Shown one piece after another: positions 1-6,431 of a DNA stretch of 7,759 bases. The notes under the pieces were generated by a model, which was given only the letters and a program-made list of their open reading frames with translations, searched no databases and was not told the DNA's origin. The position numbers were made by a program, and so were the translations under genes. This stretch comes from Pseudomonadota bacterium (GTDB lineage Bacteria > Pseudomonadota > Alphaproteobacteria > Rhizobiales > Aestuariivirgaceae): contig JAEKFU010000175.1 in assembly GCA_016522385.1 (NCBI GenBank), positions 1 to 7,759 of the forward strand. The letters run 5' to 3'. Each line of letters opens with the position of its first letter. Position 1 is the first letter of the stretch.

Positions 1-210
1 ATAGATCATTTTGACCAGGGTCGATTTCCCTGCGCCATTCTCACCGAGCAGTGCATGGATTTCGCCAGGCGCCACCTTGAGCGTGACATCGGCATTGGCG
101 GCCAGATCGCCGAACATCTTGGTGATATTCCTGGCTTCCAGCAGGTATTCCGGTTGACCAACCACGGCGCCGTTTACCCCTTTCCCATTAGTCTTCGTAT
201 CACCCGCCAT
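1..210 (-). CDS. ABC transporter ATP-binding protein, N-terminal part (probable purine/nucleoside importer)
   Basis: The first 70 codons of an ATPase subunit of an ABC importer are present; the gene continues beyond the left edge. The Walker A P-loop GENGAGKST is visible at residues 56-64, preceded by the usual N-terminal strand pattern (EARNITKMFG) and the APGEIHALLG segment. This pattern is typical of the double-domain ATPases serving simple-sugar, nucleoside and BMP-type systems (COG3845-like), but the second nucleotide-binding domain is outside the window. The ATG at 208-210 lies inside the end of xdhC, giving an 11-nt overlap (ATGGCGGGTGA). A GGGAGG ribosome site lies 9 nt upstream. Being coupled to xdhC, it most likely energises uptake of a purine or nucleoside feeding xanthine dehydrogenase. 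That substrate is inferred from context; sugar import is the main alternative. Confidence 0.93.
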   Translation of the reverse strand, partial: MAGDTKTNGKGVNGAVVGQPEYLLEARNITKMFGDLAANADVTLKVAPGEIHALLGENGAGKSTLVKMIY

Positions 211-1192
211 TGAGTGTGACCTCCCGGGCCGATGTTTGCACAGGTTTTTGGCGACTATTCACCTGTTCATCGCGGACCAGCAGCTCGGCCGCAACTGCAG
301 CTGCGATAACGGCAGGTTTTTTTGAGGCAATGCCGCCACCGCCAATGGGGCACACCATTGTGTCGATCACATCCGATTGTAGTCCGGCCTTACGCATCCG
401 GCTTACGAAGCGGGCACGCTTTGTGGCTGAACCAATGACCCCCACATAACCGAAGCGCCGCGCTTTGAGCGCGGTCTGCACCAGGTCAAGATCAAGTGCA
501 TGGCTGTGGGTCAGCACGACAACAAAACTAAAGTCGGGCGCATGTGCCAGCTCAGTTGCAGGATCGTTTGAGCGAACCATTTTCACGTTACCCGGCACAG
601 CACTCGGAAACGCATCAACGCGTGGGTCGATCCAAACGACCTCAAACGGCAACGGTGCCAGCGCCAGGATGAGCGCGCGACCGACATGGCCGGCGCCGAA
701 CAGGTAGATCTGTCGCAGTTGATCGCCAAAGGTTTCGATCAGACCCCCGGCACCGTCCCATTGGATTTGCCCTGGTTCTGTATCAGTGGTCAGCACGCGG
801 TGGACACCATTGTCGCCAATCTTGCCCTGCGTACTGAATTGTCCTTGTTCCTCCGCACGAAGCAAATGGGCAATGTCCTTGAGGCGGTCGCTCGAGAAAA
901 CCTCCACCATCAATCGGCTGACGCCACCGCAACACTGGCCGAGTTCAGGACCGAGCGCGTGTCTGGATATCTGCGGTGTAATGTCTTTCTTGCGCATCGC
1001 GGCTTGCGCCAGAGCCAGAGCACGCCATTCGAGCGCACCACCGCCAATCGTGCCTGTAAACGATCCATCCGGCATTACCACCATGCGGGCGCCAGCCTCG
1101 CGCGGCGCAGACCCCTGAATTTCAAGCTGAGTGACGAGTGCACAGGCGCCATGCGTGTGGAGCGCTTTGGCAATGCTGGTCCAGACCCCCAT
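200..1192 (-). CDS. xdhC: Xanthine dehydrogenase accessory protein XdhC (molybdenum cofactor insertion)
   Basis: A 330-residue cytoplasmic chaperone of the XdhC/CoxI family. In Rhodobacter capsulatus XdhC binds the molybdenum cofactor, promotes its sulfuration and delivers it to XdhB; it is not part of the mature enzyme. The N-terminal XdhC/CoxI domain shows GSAPREAGARM (27-37), TIGGGALEW (48-56) and LGPELGQCCGG (80-90), with the conserved paired cysteines at 87-88. The C-terminal Rossmann-like domain shows LFGAGHVGRAL (164-174), the acidic strand end WIDPR (187-191), LTHSHALD (227-234), GVIGS (251-255) and CPIGGGGIASKKPAVIAA (281-298). Residues after about 306 form a non-conserved polar tail. 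The ATG at 1192 sits 3 nt after the xdhB stop, and its GGAGG ribosome site lies within the last codons of xdhB, so translation is probably coupled. The 3' end overlaps the ABC ATPase start by 11 nt. Confidence 0.96.
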   Translation of the reverse strand: MGVWTSIAKALHTHGACALVTQLEIQGSAPREAGARMVVMPDGSFTGTIGGGALEWRALALAQAAMRKKDITPQISRHALGPELGQCCGGVSRLMVEVFSSDRLKDIAHLLRAEEQGQFSTQGKIGDNGVHRVLTTDTEPGQIQWDGAGGLIETFGDQLRQIYLFGAGHVGRALILALAPLPFEVVWIDPRVDAFPSAVPGNVKMVRSNDPATELAHAPDFSFVVVLTHSHALDLDLVQTALKARRFGYVGVIGSATKRARFVSRMRKAGLQSDVIDTMVCPIGGGGIASKKPAVIAAAVAAELLVRDEQVNSRQKPVQTSAREVTLNGG

Positions 1193-1195
1193 GTC

Positions 1196-3517
1196 TTAGC
1201 CCTCCACCTTCATGGCATTAACGGCGCGCATGATTGCTTCAGGTGTTGCCGGGGCATCAAGCGGTGGCACGACTCCCTTGTTCAGGCTGGCGATGGCCAT
1301 GGTAATGGCCGAGAATACCGACGTCGCCAGCATCAATGGTGGTTCGCCGACCGCCTTGGAGCGATAGATCGTGTTCTCGCGATTGCCCTTTGAGGCCCAC
1401 AGATTGACGCGGAAATCTTCCGGTACGTCCGAACAGGTCGGAATCTTGTAAGTTGACGGCGCATGGGTGCGCAGTAGACCTTGATCGTCATAGACCAACT
1501 CTTCGGTGGTCAGCCAGCCCATGCCTTGGACGAATCCGCCTTCAATCTGGCCAATATCGATGGCAGGATTCAGCGAGCGGCCGACATCATGCACGATGTC
1601 GACCCGGTTGATGCGCATCTCGCCAGTCAAGGTGTCAACAGTCACTTCGCTGCATGAGGCGCCATAGGCGAAGTAAAGGAATGGGCGGCCGGTTGCCGTA
1701 TTGCGGTCCCAAGTTATCTTTGGCGTCGAATAAAAGCCCGTCGATGACAGCGAGATCCGATCCAAAAAGCACTCCTTGGCCAATTCGGCAAAGCTCATCT
1801 CTGCGTTGCCGGCATAGACCTTACCGCCAGCGAACCGCACGTCGGACTTCTTAGCTTGGTGCAGCTTGGCGGCAAGATCGGCCATCCGGTCTCGGATCGC
1901 ACCGGCAGCTCGCTTGGCGGCCATTCCGTTGATGTCGGACCCCGAGGACGCCGCGGTCGGCGCTGCATTGGGGACTTTTTCGGTGGTCGTTGCGGTAATC
2001 TTGACCGTTGCTACGGGGATGCCGAACTCTTCCGCCACCACCTGGGCAACCTTGATATAGAGCCCTTGGCCCATCTCCGTGCCGCCATGGTTCACCTGCA
2101 CCGAACCGTCGGTATAGACGTGTACCAGAGCGCCCGCCTGGTTGAGATGCTTCAGGGTAAAGGAGATGCCAAACTTGACCGGTGTCAGCGCAATGCCTTT
2201 TTTCAACACTTTGCTCTTCTTGTTGAAGCGTGCAATGTCGCGACGGCGTGTCTTGTACTCGCTGGTCTTTTCCAGCTCGCGCACCAGTGCGGCCATGATG
2301 TTGTCTTCCAGCTTCAGGCCATAGGGCGTGACATCGCGGCCGCGGGCATAGAAGTTGCGTTTGCGGATGGTCAACGGATCGGCATCCATGAGAATGGCAA
2401 TCTGGTCCATCATGCGTTCAGCGCACACCATGCCCTGTGGACCGCCAAAGCCACGGAATGCGGTGTTTGAGACGGTGTTGGTGCGGATACGCTGTGAGGC
2501 GATGCGGGCGTGCGGATAGAAATAGGCGTTGTCGGCATGAAACAGCGTTCGGTCATTGACGCCGAGCGAGAGGTCCGCCGAATAGCCACAGCGTGAGGCG
2601 AAGTTCATGTCAACGGCAGAAACGACGCCACGCGCGTCAAGGGCAACGCGATAATCGGCGCGCATGTCGTGGCGCTTGCCAGTCATTATCATGTCGTCAT
2701 CGCGGTCGAGGCGCATCTTGGCCGGCCGGCCGGTAACCCGCGCAGCAAGTGCCGAAAGGGCAGCCCACTGGGCAGCCTGGCTTTCCTTTCCACCGAACGC
2801 CCCGCCCATGCGACGGCACTCGCACACGACCGTAGCATCGGACTGTCCAAGCATCTTCGCCACGCAGTGCTGAACTTCGCCCGGGTGTTGTGTCGAAGAA
2901 TAGACCAGCATCTCGCCGCCTTCGCCGGGCACCGACATCGCAACCTGGCCTTCAAGATAAAAGTGTTCCTGGCCGCCAATACGTATCGTGCCGGTAACGG
3001 TGTGCTCGGCCTTATCCATTTCCTCGTCGGGCGTACCGCGCAGGAACTCGTAGGGCGGTAGCACTGTCTCTCCGGTCGCCTCACCGTCTTCAACGGTGAC
3101 CGCCGGCGCGGCAGCATCGATCATGATCTTGCCAAGCTTTGCCGCACGACGCGCCTGATCGCGGGTTTCGGCAACGACGGCAAACACCACCTGGCCATGA
3201 AAGTGGACCTCGCCGTCGGCGAGGATCGGATCGTCGCCCATGGCGGGACTGCAGTCGTTGATCCCGGGAATGTCGCTTGCGGTGAGTACCGCGATGACGC
3301 CGGGCGCCGCTTTGACAGCCGACAGATCCATGCCGGCAATCTTGCCCTTGGCAACTTCGGCATGACCGGGCGCCAGGTGCACGGTGCCGGCCGGTTCGCG
3401 CATGTCATCAATATACGGCGCCGATCCGCTTACGTGACGGGCAGCACTGTCGTGGGCAACTGCGCGACCGACCTCCGCCGTCGCTGCAGCAGCATCGAAT
3501 TTAGGCGACAGATTCAA
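1196..3517 (-). CDS. xdhB: Xanthine dehydrogenase, molybdopterin-binding (large) subunit XdhB
   Basis: Catalytic subunit that hydroxylates hypoxanthine to xanthine and xanthine to urate at the molybdenum centre, passing electrons to XdhA. Numbered from the TTG start (773 aa), the a/b hammerhead domain opens with GRAVAHDSAARHVSG. Molybdopterin motifs follow: Q210, GGAFGGKE (Glu245), DRTLFH (Arg323), AFRGFGGPQG (Phe357), KFGISFT (Phe453), GTEMGQG (479-485) and AVGEPPL (Glu725). By motif alignment to bovine xanthine oxidase these match Gln767, Glu802, Arg880, Phe914, Phe1009, Glu1261. The Glu802/Arg880 pair and two sandwiching Phe mark a purine oxidase rather than a CO or aldehyde dehydrogenase. 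An in-frame GTG at 3565 would give 789 aa, but has no evident ribosome site and adds 16 non-family residues. The TTG at 3515-3517 has GGGGAGG 5 nt upstream, and no in-frame ATG precedes the conserved N-terminus. It overlaps the end of xdhA by 17 nt. Confidence 0.97.
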   Translation of the reverse strand: MNLSPKFDAAAATAEVGRAVAHDSAARHVSGSAPYIDDMREPAGTVHLAPGHAEVAKGKIAGMDLSAVKAAPGVIAVLTASDIPGINDCSPAMGDDPILADGEVHFHGQVVFAVVAETRDQARRAAKLGKIMIDAAAPAVTVEDGEATGETVLPPYEFLRGTPDEEMDKAEHTVTGTIRIGGQEHFYLEGQVAMSVPGEGGEMLVYSSTQHPGEVQHCVAKMLGQSDATVVCECRRMGGAFGGKESQAAQWAALSALAARVTGRPAKMRLDRDDDMIMTGKRHDMRADYRVALDARGVVSAVDMNFASRCGYSADLSLGVNDRTLFHADNAYFYPHARIASQRIRTNTVSNTAFRGFGGPQGMVCAERMMDQIAILMDADPLTIRKRNFYARGRDVTPYGLKLEDNIMAALVRELEKTSEYKTRRRDIARFNKKSKVLKKGIALTPVKFGISFTLKHLNQAGALVHVYTDGSVQVNHGGTEMGQGLYIKVAQVVAEEFGIPVATVKITATTTEKVPNAAPTAASSGSDINGMAAKRAAGAIRDRMADLAAKLHQAKKSDVRFAGGKVYAGNAEMSFAELAKECFLDRISLSSTGFYSTPKITWDRNTATGRPFLYFAYGASCSEVTVDTLTGEMRINRVDIVHDVGRSLNPAIDIGQIEGGFVQGMGWLTTEELVYDDQGLLRTHAPSTYKIPTCSDVPEDFRVNLWASKGNRENTIYRSKAVGEPPLMLATSVFSAITMAIASLNKGVVPPLDAPATPEAIMRAVNAMKVEG

Positions 3518-4985
3518 GTTCGCCTCCCCGCGTGCCAACCACGCGTGTCCTGTTCGAGACCTCACCGGCGGCTTCGATGAGCGCCTTGGTCAACAGGGCC
3601 TTCGCCGTTTCCATACGGTATCTCGCTGAGGCCCTCATGTCATCGATGGGTTGAAAGTCCTGCTGCAACGCCGCCAAGGCTTTTTGCCAGGCATTAGAGT
3701 CCTTTAGCCGAATGCCCTGCAATGCCGATTCAGCCGCCAAGGCGCGTTTTGGGATCGCTGCCATGCCGCCATAGGCAATGCGTGCATCGCGAATCTTGCC
3801 ACCCTTGACTGTGAACCGGAACGCGCCCAGCAGGGCCGAAATGTCCTGGTCAAAGCGTTTTGAAATCTTGTAGCACCGAAAGACCTGGTCATCGGCAAGC
3901 CGTGGGACCGAGATCCGTACGACGAACTCACTCGCTGAGCGATCCTGCTTACCGTAGTCGATGAAGAAATCCTCCAGCGCAATGTCGCGCTCGGTGTCGC
4001 CGCGGCGTAGATGCAACCGTGCATCGAGTACAATCAGCACCGGTGGCGAGTCGCCGATCGGCGAGCCATTGGCAATATTGCCGCCGACCGTGCCGGAGGC
4101 GCGTACCTGTTTGGATCCGAGCCGGCGCAACATTTCGGCAATGTCCGGGTCGATGCCACCAAGCGCGCTCTCGGCTTCGGCGTAAGTGGCCGCCGCGCCG
4201 ATGGTCAAACCATCAACACCTTCTGCAACCCTATGCAACGACTTGATACGTCCAGTGTGAATTATTTTCGGCAAGGTGTGCAGCTGCTTGGTGATCCACA
4301 GGCCGACATCGGTGGCGCCGCCGACCAATGTCGCATCCGGGTGTCGCAGATAGAGCGCAGCAAGGGCATCTTCGCTCGCGGGTGCAGCAAAAAATACCGC
4401 ATCGCTGCCGACAAACACGTCGGCGTCATCATCGAGGTCCGCAAGATGCGATGTAGCTTCACCTACCCGCGCCGACCAGGCATCGTTCGGCTGACCCAAA
4501 CAGGTGGCCAATGCCGCATCGGCAATCGGGCGATATCCGGTGCAGCGACACAGGTTCCCGGCAATGTGATCATTGACCGTACGCCGGTCAACCGGGCCAC
4601 CCTGATGATAGAGCGTGAACAGGCTCATGACGAAGCCGGGAGTGCAGAAGCCGCATTGCGAACCGTGCGTATCCACCATGGCACTCTGGACAGGATGCAA
4701 CTTGCCGCCCCAGGCCAGATCATCGACGGTGATGATTTCCTTGCCGTCGACCATGCCAAGCAATTGAATGCAGGCATTGACCGGTTCGTAGACGATGTGG
4801 CCGTCCCGCAGTGAGCCGATGGCGAGTGTGCAGGCGCCGCAGTCGCCCTCACCACAGCCTTCCTTTGTGCCCATGGCGCCACGGTCGAGGCGCAACCAAT
4901 CGAGCAAAGTGTCCATCGGACCAACATTGCTCAGCTCAACGGTTTCGCCGCGATATCTGAATCTAATCGATGAGCGGATCGTCAT
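3501..4985 (-). CDS. xdhA: Xanthine dehydrogenase, Fe-S/FAD (small) subunit XdhA
   Basis: Electron-transfer subunit of xanthine dehydrogenase: two [2Fe-2S] clusters and FAD carry electrons from the XdhB molybdenum centre, probably to NAD+. Counting from the ATG (494 aa), the plant-type ferredoxin domain has Cys44, Cys49, Cys52, Cys72 (C-x4-C-x2-C-x19-C). The helical second cluster domain has Cys111, Cys114, Cys146, Cys148 (C-x2-C-x31-C-x-C) in GSQCGFCTPG and NLCRCTGYRP. The FAD domain shows VGGATDVGLW (221-230) and ASGTVGGNIANGSPIGDSPP (297-316), then KISKRFDQDISA (373-384) and the C-terminal CO-dehydrogenase flavoprotein domain. This order matches R. capsulatus XdhA, including split FAD and Mo subunits. 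The ATG at 4985 forms a TGATG overlap with the uraH stop, with GAGGGAG just upstream. A TTG one codon earlier is possible but less likely. All eight cluster cysteines are intact. Confidence 0.97.
   Translation of the reverse strand: MTIRSSIRFRYRGETVELSNVGPMDTLLDWLRLDRGAMGTKEGCGEGDCGACTLAIGSLRDGHIVYEPVNACIQLLGMVDGKEIITVDDLAWGGKLHPVQSAMVDTHGSQCGFCTPGFVMSLFTLYHQGGPVDRRTVNDHIAGNLCRCTGYRPIADAALATCLGQPNDAWSARVGEATSHLADLDDDADVFVGSDAVFFAAPASEDALAALYLRHPDATLVGGATDVGLWITKQLHTLPKIIHTGRIKSLHRVAEGVDGLTIGAAATYAEAESALGGIDPDIAEMLRRLGSKQVRASGTVGGNIANGSPIGDSPPVLIVLDARLHLRRGDTERDIALEDFFIDYGKQDRSASEFVVRISVPRLADDQVFRCYKISKRFDQDISALLGAFRFTVKGGKIRDARIAYGGMAAIPKRALAAESALQGIRLKDSNAWQKALAALQQDFQPIDDMRASARYRMETAKALLTKALIEAAGEVSNRTRVVGTRGGELESVA
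3523..3529 (-). promoter_or_regulatory. Ribosome binding site selecting the TTG start of xdhB
   Basis: The minus strand reads GGGGAGG, then CGAAC, then TTG. This near-perfect Shine-Dalgarno sequence at 5-nt spacing lies inside the last codons of xdhA. It is the main reason for choosing TTG 3517 over the upstream GTG at 3565. Confidence 0.7.
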
Positions 4986-5335
4986 CAACTCCCTCGATAG
5001 GTTGAATAGCCGTACGGGCTCAACAGCAATGGCACGTGATAATGTGATCCCGCATCGGCAATGCCAAAGCGGATTGGAACAATGTCGAGAAATGCCGGAT
5101 CCGGCAATTTTGAGCCGCTGTTGCGCAGATAATCACCGGCGTGGAAGCGCAGTTCATAATTGCCGACCCGGAACTCGTCGCCCTCGAGGATCGGCCCGTC
5201 GACGCGGCCATCACTGTTGGTGGTCACGCTCTTAAGGTGCACATCTTCGCCGCTGAGCCGCCACAGGTCGATTTTCAGACCTGCAGCCGGTGAGCCGGAC
5301 ATCGTATCCAGGACGTGCGTGGTCAAGCGACCCAT
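4985..5335 (-). CDS. uraH: 5-hydroxyisourate hydrolase (transthyretin-like protein)
   Basis: Hydrolyses 5-hydroxyisourate, the unstable product of urate oxidation, to OHCU on the route to allantoin. The 116-residue length is normal for the cytoplasmic enzyme. It carries the family signature LTTHVLDTMSGSPAAG (4-19), the active-site residues His7, Arg44 and His98, and the diagnostic C-terminal tetrapeptide YRGS that separates hydrolases from the hormone carrier transthyretin. The fold is small and all-beta; I see no signal peptide and no fused OHCU decarboxylase. The ATG at 5335 has GGGGAGG 8 nt upstream. Its stop overlaps the xdhA start by 1 nt. As the first gene of the xdh operon it ties urate formation to the next steps, although the urate-oxidising enzyme itself is not in this window. 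Confidence 0.97.
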   Translation of the reverse strand: MGRLTTHVLDTMSGSPAAGLKIDLWRLSGEDVHLKSVTTNSDGRVDGPILEGDEFRVGNYELRFHAGDYLRNSGSKLPDPAFLDIVPIRFGIADAGSHYHVPLLLSPYGYSTYRGS

Positions 5336-5447
5336 CAGCCTTTCCTCCCCGTCTGAACCGGATGCCCGGACAAGACATTGGCTTTGTTCGGTGCATTGTG
5401 GCGCAAAATTAACGATCTAAAAAGAACTATATTTCGAGTGTATTGAT
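5336..5447 (-). promoter_or_regulatory. AT-rich leader/promoter region of the uraH-xdhABC operon
   Basis: A 112-bp gap separates lysR from uraH. Its lysR-proximal part is a sharp AT island: only 13 of 56 bases in 5405-5460 are G or C, in an otherwise GC-rich window. The uraH-proximal part returns to high GC and carries the uraH ribosome site at 5344-5350. I see no hairpin followed by a T-run that would end lysR transcription here, so some read-through from lysR is possible. The composition and operator-like repeats suggest a separate regulated promoter for the operon. Confidence 0.55.
5395..5423 (-). promoter_or_regulatory. Tentative promoter of the uraH operon
   Basis: On the minus strand a CACAAT hexamer (5395-5400, 4 of 6 to the -10 consensus) lies 17 bp downstream of TTTTTA (5418-5423, a poor -35). 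A start near 5388 would place the palindrome at 5447-5459 at about -65, the usual LysR-family recognition position. A weak -35 suits an activator-dependent promoter. An alternative -10, TATAGT at 5426-5431, has no recognisable -35. Both readings are tentative. Confidence 0.22.
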
Positions 5448-5451
5448 CTAA
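5414..5451. repeat. Direct repeat GATCTAA, 31-bp period
   Basis: The heptamer GATCTAA occurs at 5414-5420 and again at 5445-5451, 31 bp apart, close to three helical turns, so both copies face the same side of the DNA. The upstream copy, in operon orientation, is part of the palindrome at 5447-5459. The layout suits a tetrameric LysR regulator contacting a recognition site and an activation site. Confidence 0.4.
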
Positions 5452-5459
5452 TTTTTAGA
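5447..5459. promoter_or_regulatory. LysR-type operator candidate (T-N11-A palindrome)
   Basis: TCTAATTTTTAGA is a perfect 13-bp dyad (TCTAA-TTT-TTAGA) that fits the T-N11-A box of LysR-family regulators. It overlaps the last codons and stop of lysR and lies about 112 bp before the uraH start. The related TCTAAAAAGA at 5416-5425 could be a second, weaker contact site. Binding by the adjacent LysR protein is inferred. Confidence 0.4.
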
Positions 5460-6365
5460 CCCGTCCAGTCTGTCTACAACATGTTCAAAAAAGGCGTGCG
5501 CGGCGAGAGCGGGTGTTCTCCCGTCCTGGCGCACCAGCATGAAACGGTCCACCGGCAAATTCTCATCGGTGAGCGGCAGGAACTTCAGAGTGCCGGCCCT
5601 GAGATGTTGCTCGATTCCGATCTCAGTTTGGAAAGCGAGGCAACGGCCCTGGCGTGCCAACGCCGCCATGACGCGCAGAGAATTGGCCTGCAGGACCGGC
5701 CGCTGCGGTTGATCGACGTGTTTCAAAGCGAGATCGAGGGCAGTGCGCAAACTGAGACCGTGCGCCGGCCAGGCATAGGGATGGATCAGGCACTCAGCCA
5801 GTGAGACTTCTGATCTGGGCGCAAGCGGATGCTCGGGCGACACAATCGCGCCGATGCGCATGGCGTTTTCATAGGCAATCTCCAATCCGTCCAGCGAGGC
5901 AGGGTTGAAAGTGAAACCGATGTCGGCCTCACGTGCCAGCACCAGCCTGGTGACGGCGTCGGAGCCAGTGACCTGAAGTTCGATGCTGATGCCGCCAAAA
6001 GCGGCATTGAAACTCGCCAAAATGTCGGGCAGCAATTCCACCGAGGCGCTTTCCACCGTTGCAACCCGAACGGTGCCGGAGCGCAGGCCTTTGAGCGCTT
6101 CAATCGCCGACAGTGTATCCTCATACTCGCGCGCGGTCGCGTTAATCTGCGCCAGTAACAATTCGCCGGCCTGATTGAGCCTCAACGAACGGCCGGCACG
6201 TTCGAACAGCGCCATGCCGATGGCCTCTTCTAGCATCAACACCTGACGGTTGATGGCCGATGATGCGATGTTGAGCTCGCGCGCGGCAGCGCGGATCGAC
6301 CCGGCACGAGCAACCGCGGCAAAGTACCGGAATGCTGTCGACAGTATGGCATTTTCGATGCGCAT
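5448..6365 (-). CDS. LysR-family transcriptional regulator
   Basis: A 305-residue LysR-type regulator of normal length. The winged helix-turn-helix occupies about residues 11-70, with the recognition region GSIRAAARELNIASSAINRQVLMLEE at 22-47 and the wing LFERAGRSLRL at 53-63. A linker helix follows, and the periplasmic-binding-protein-like effector domain runs from about residue 93 to 295. The ATG at 6365 is the only plausible start: an in-frame TGA lies a few codons upstream and a later start would cut the DNA-binding domain. No good Shine-Dalgarno sequence precedes it, suggesting weak translation. It is codirectional with and directly upstream of uraH-xdhABC and divergent from the deacylase gene at 6432, so control of one or both is likely. 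The effector may be a purine intermediate such as xanthine or urate; this is inference, and I cannot assign a named regulator. Confidence 0.93.
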   Translation of the reverse strand: MRIENAILSTAFRYFAAVARAGSIRAAARELNIASSAINRQVLMLEEAIGMALFERAGRSLRLNQAGELLLAQINATAREYEDTLSAIEALKGLRSGTVRVATVESASVELLPDILASFNAAFGGISIELQVTGSDAVTRLVLAREADIGFTFNPASLDGLEIAYENAMRIGAIVSPEHPLAPRSEVSLAECLIHPYAWPAHGLSLRTALDLALKHVDQPQRPVLQANSLRVMAALARQGRCLAFQTEIGIEQHLRAGTLKFLPLTDENLPVDRFMLVRQDGRTPALAAHAFFEHVVDRLDGSKN

Positions 6366-6431
6366 CTGGGTCTGGATTCATCGTGCAGAGCGGGTTAGCA
6401 CTGTAGCGCAACTATAGAGCTAGGAGTCAAC
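6366..6431. promoter_or_regulatory. Divergent lysR / deacylase promoter region
   Basis: Only 66 bp separate the divergent starts, so promoters and any operator must overlap or extend into the genes. For lysR, TTGACT (minus strand, 6425-6430) and TACAGT (6400-6405) resemble -35 and -10 elements, but the 19-bp spacing is long. For the plus-strand gene I see no convincing -35/-10 pair; TATAGA at 6413-6418 is the only -10-like hexamer. Short inverted segments (TAGC 6396-6399, GCTA 6419-6422) are too weak to call an operator. Confidence 0.35.
6422..6426 (+). promoter_or_regulatory. Ribosome binding site for the GTG start at 6432
   Basis: AGGAG lies 5 nt upstream of GTG 6432-6434. Reading upstream in the same frame there is no ATG, GTG or TTG before a TAG at 6396-6398, so this GTG is the only sensible start. 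Confidence 0.7.

Noticed and set aside
686..1393. A 235-codon open frame on the plus strand across xdhC and xdhB
   Set aside because: It is antisense to two genes whose conserved motifs are intact on the minus strand; its product has no recognisable motif. It reflects codon bias in GC-rich DNA.
2718..2733. Tandem GGCC / CCGG run inside xdhB
   Set aside because: It encodes the conserved TGRPAKM region of XdhB with ordinary GC-rich codons; the palindromic look follows from codon choice.
4011..4814. A 267-codon plus-strand open frame opposite xdhA
   Set aside because: It lies fully antisense to the Fe-S and FAD domains of XdhA, has no recognisable domain, and is explained by third-position GC bias.
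6412..6420. CTATAG palindrome near the deacylase start as an operator or -10
   Set aside because: The dyad is only 6 bp, no suitable -35 lies at 16-18 bp, and it does not match the operator-like motif before uraH.
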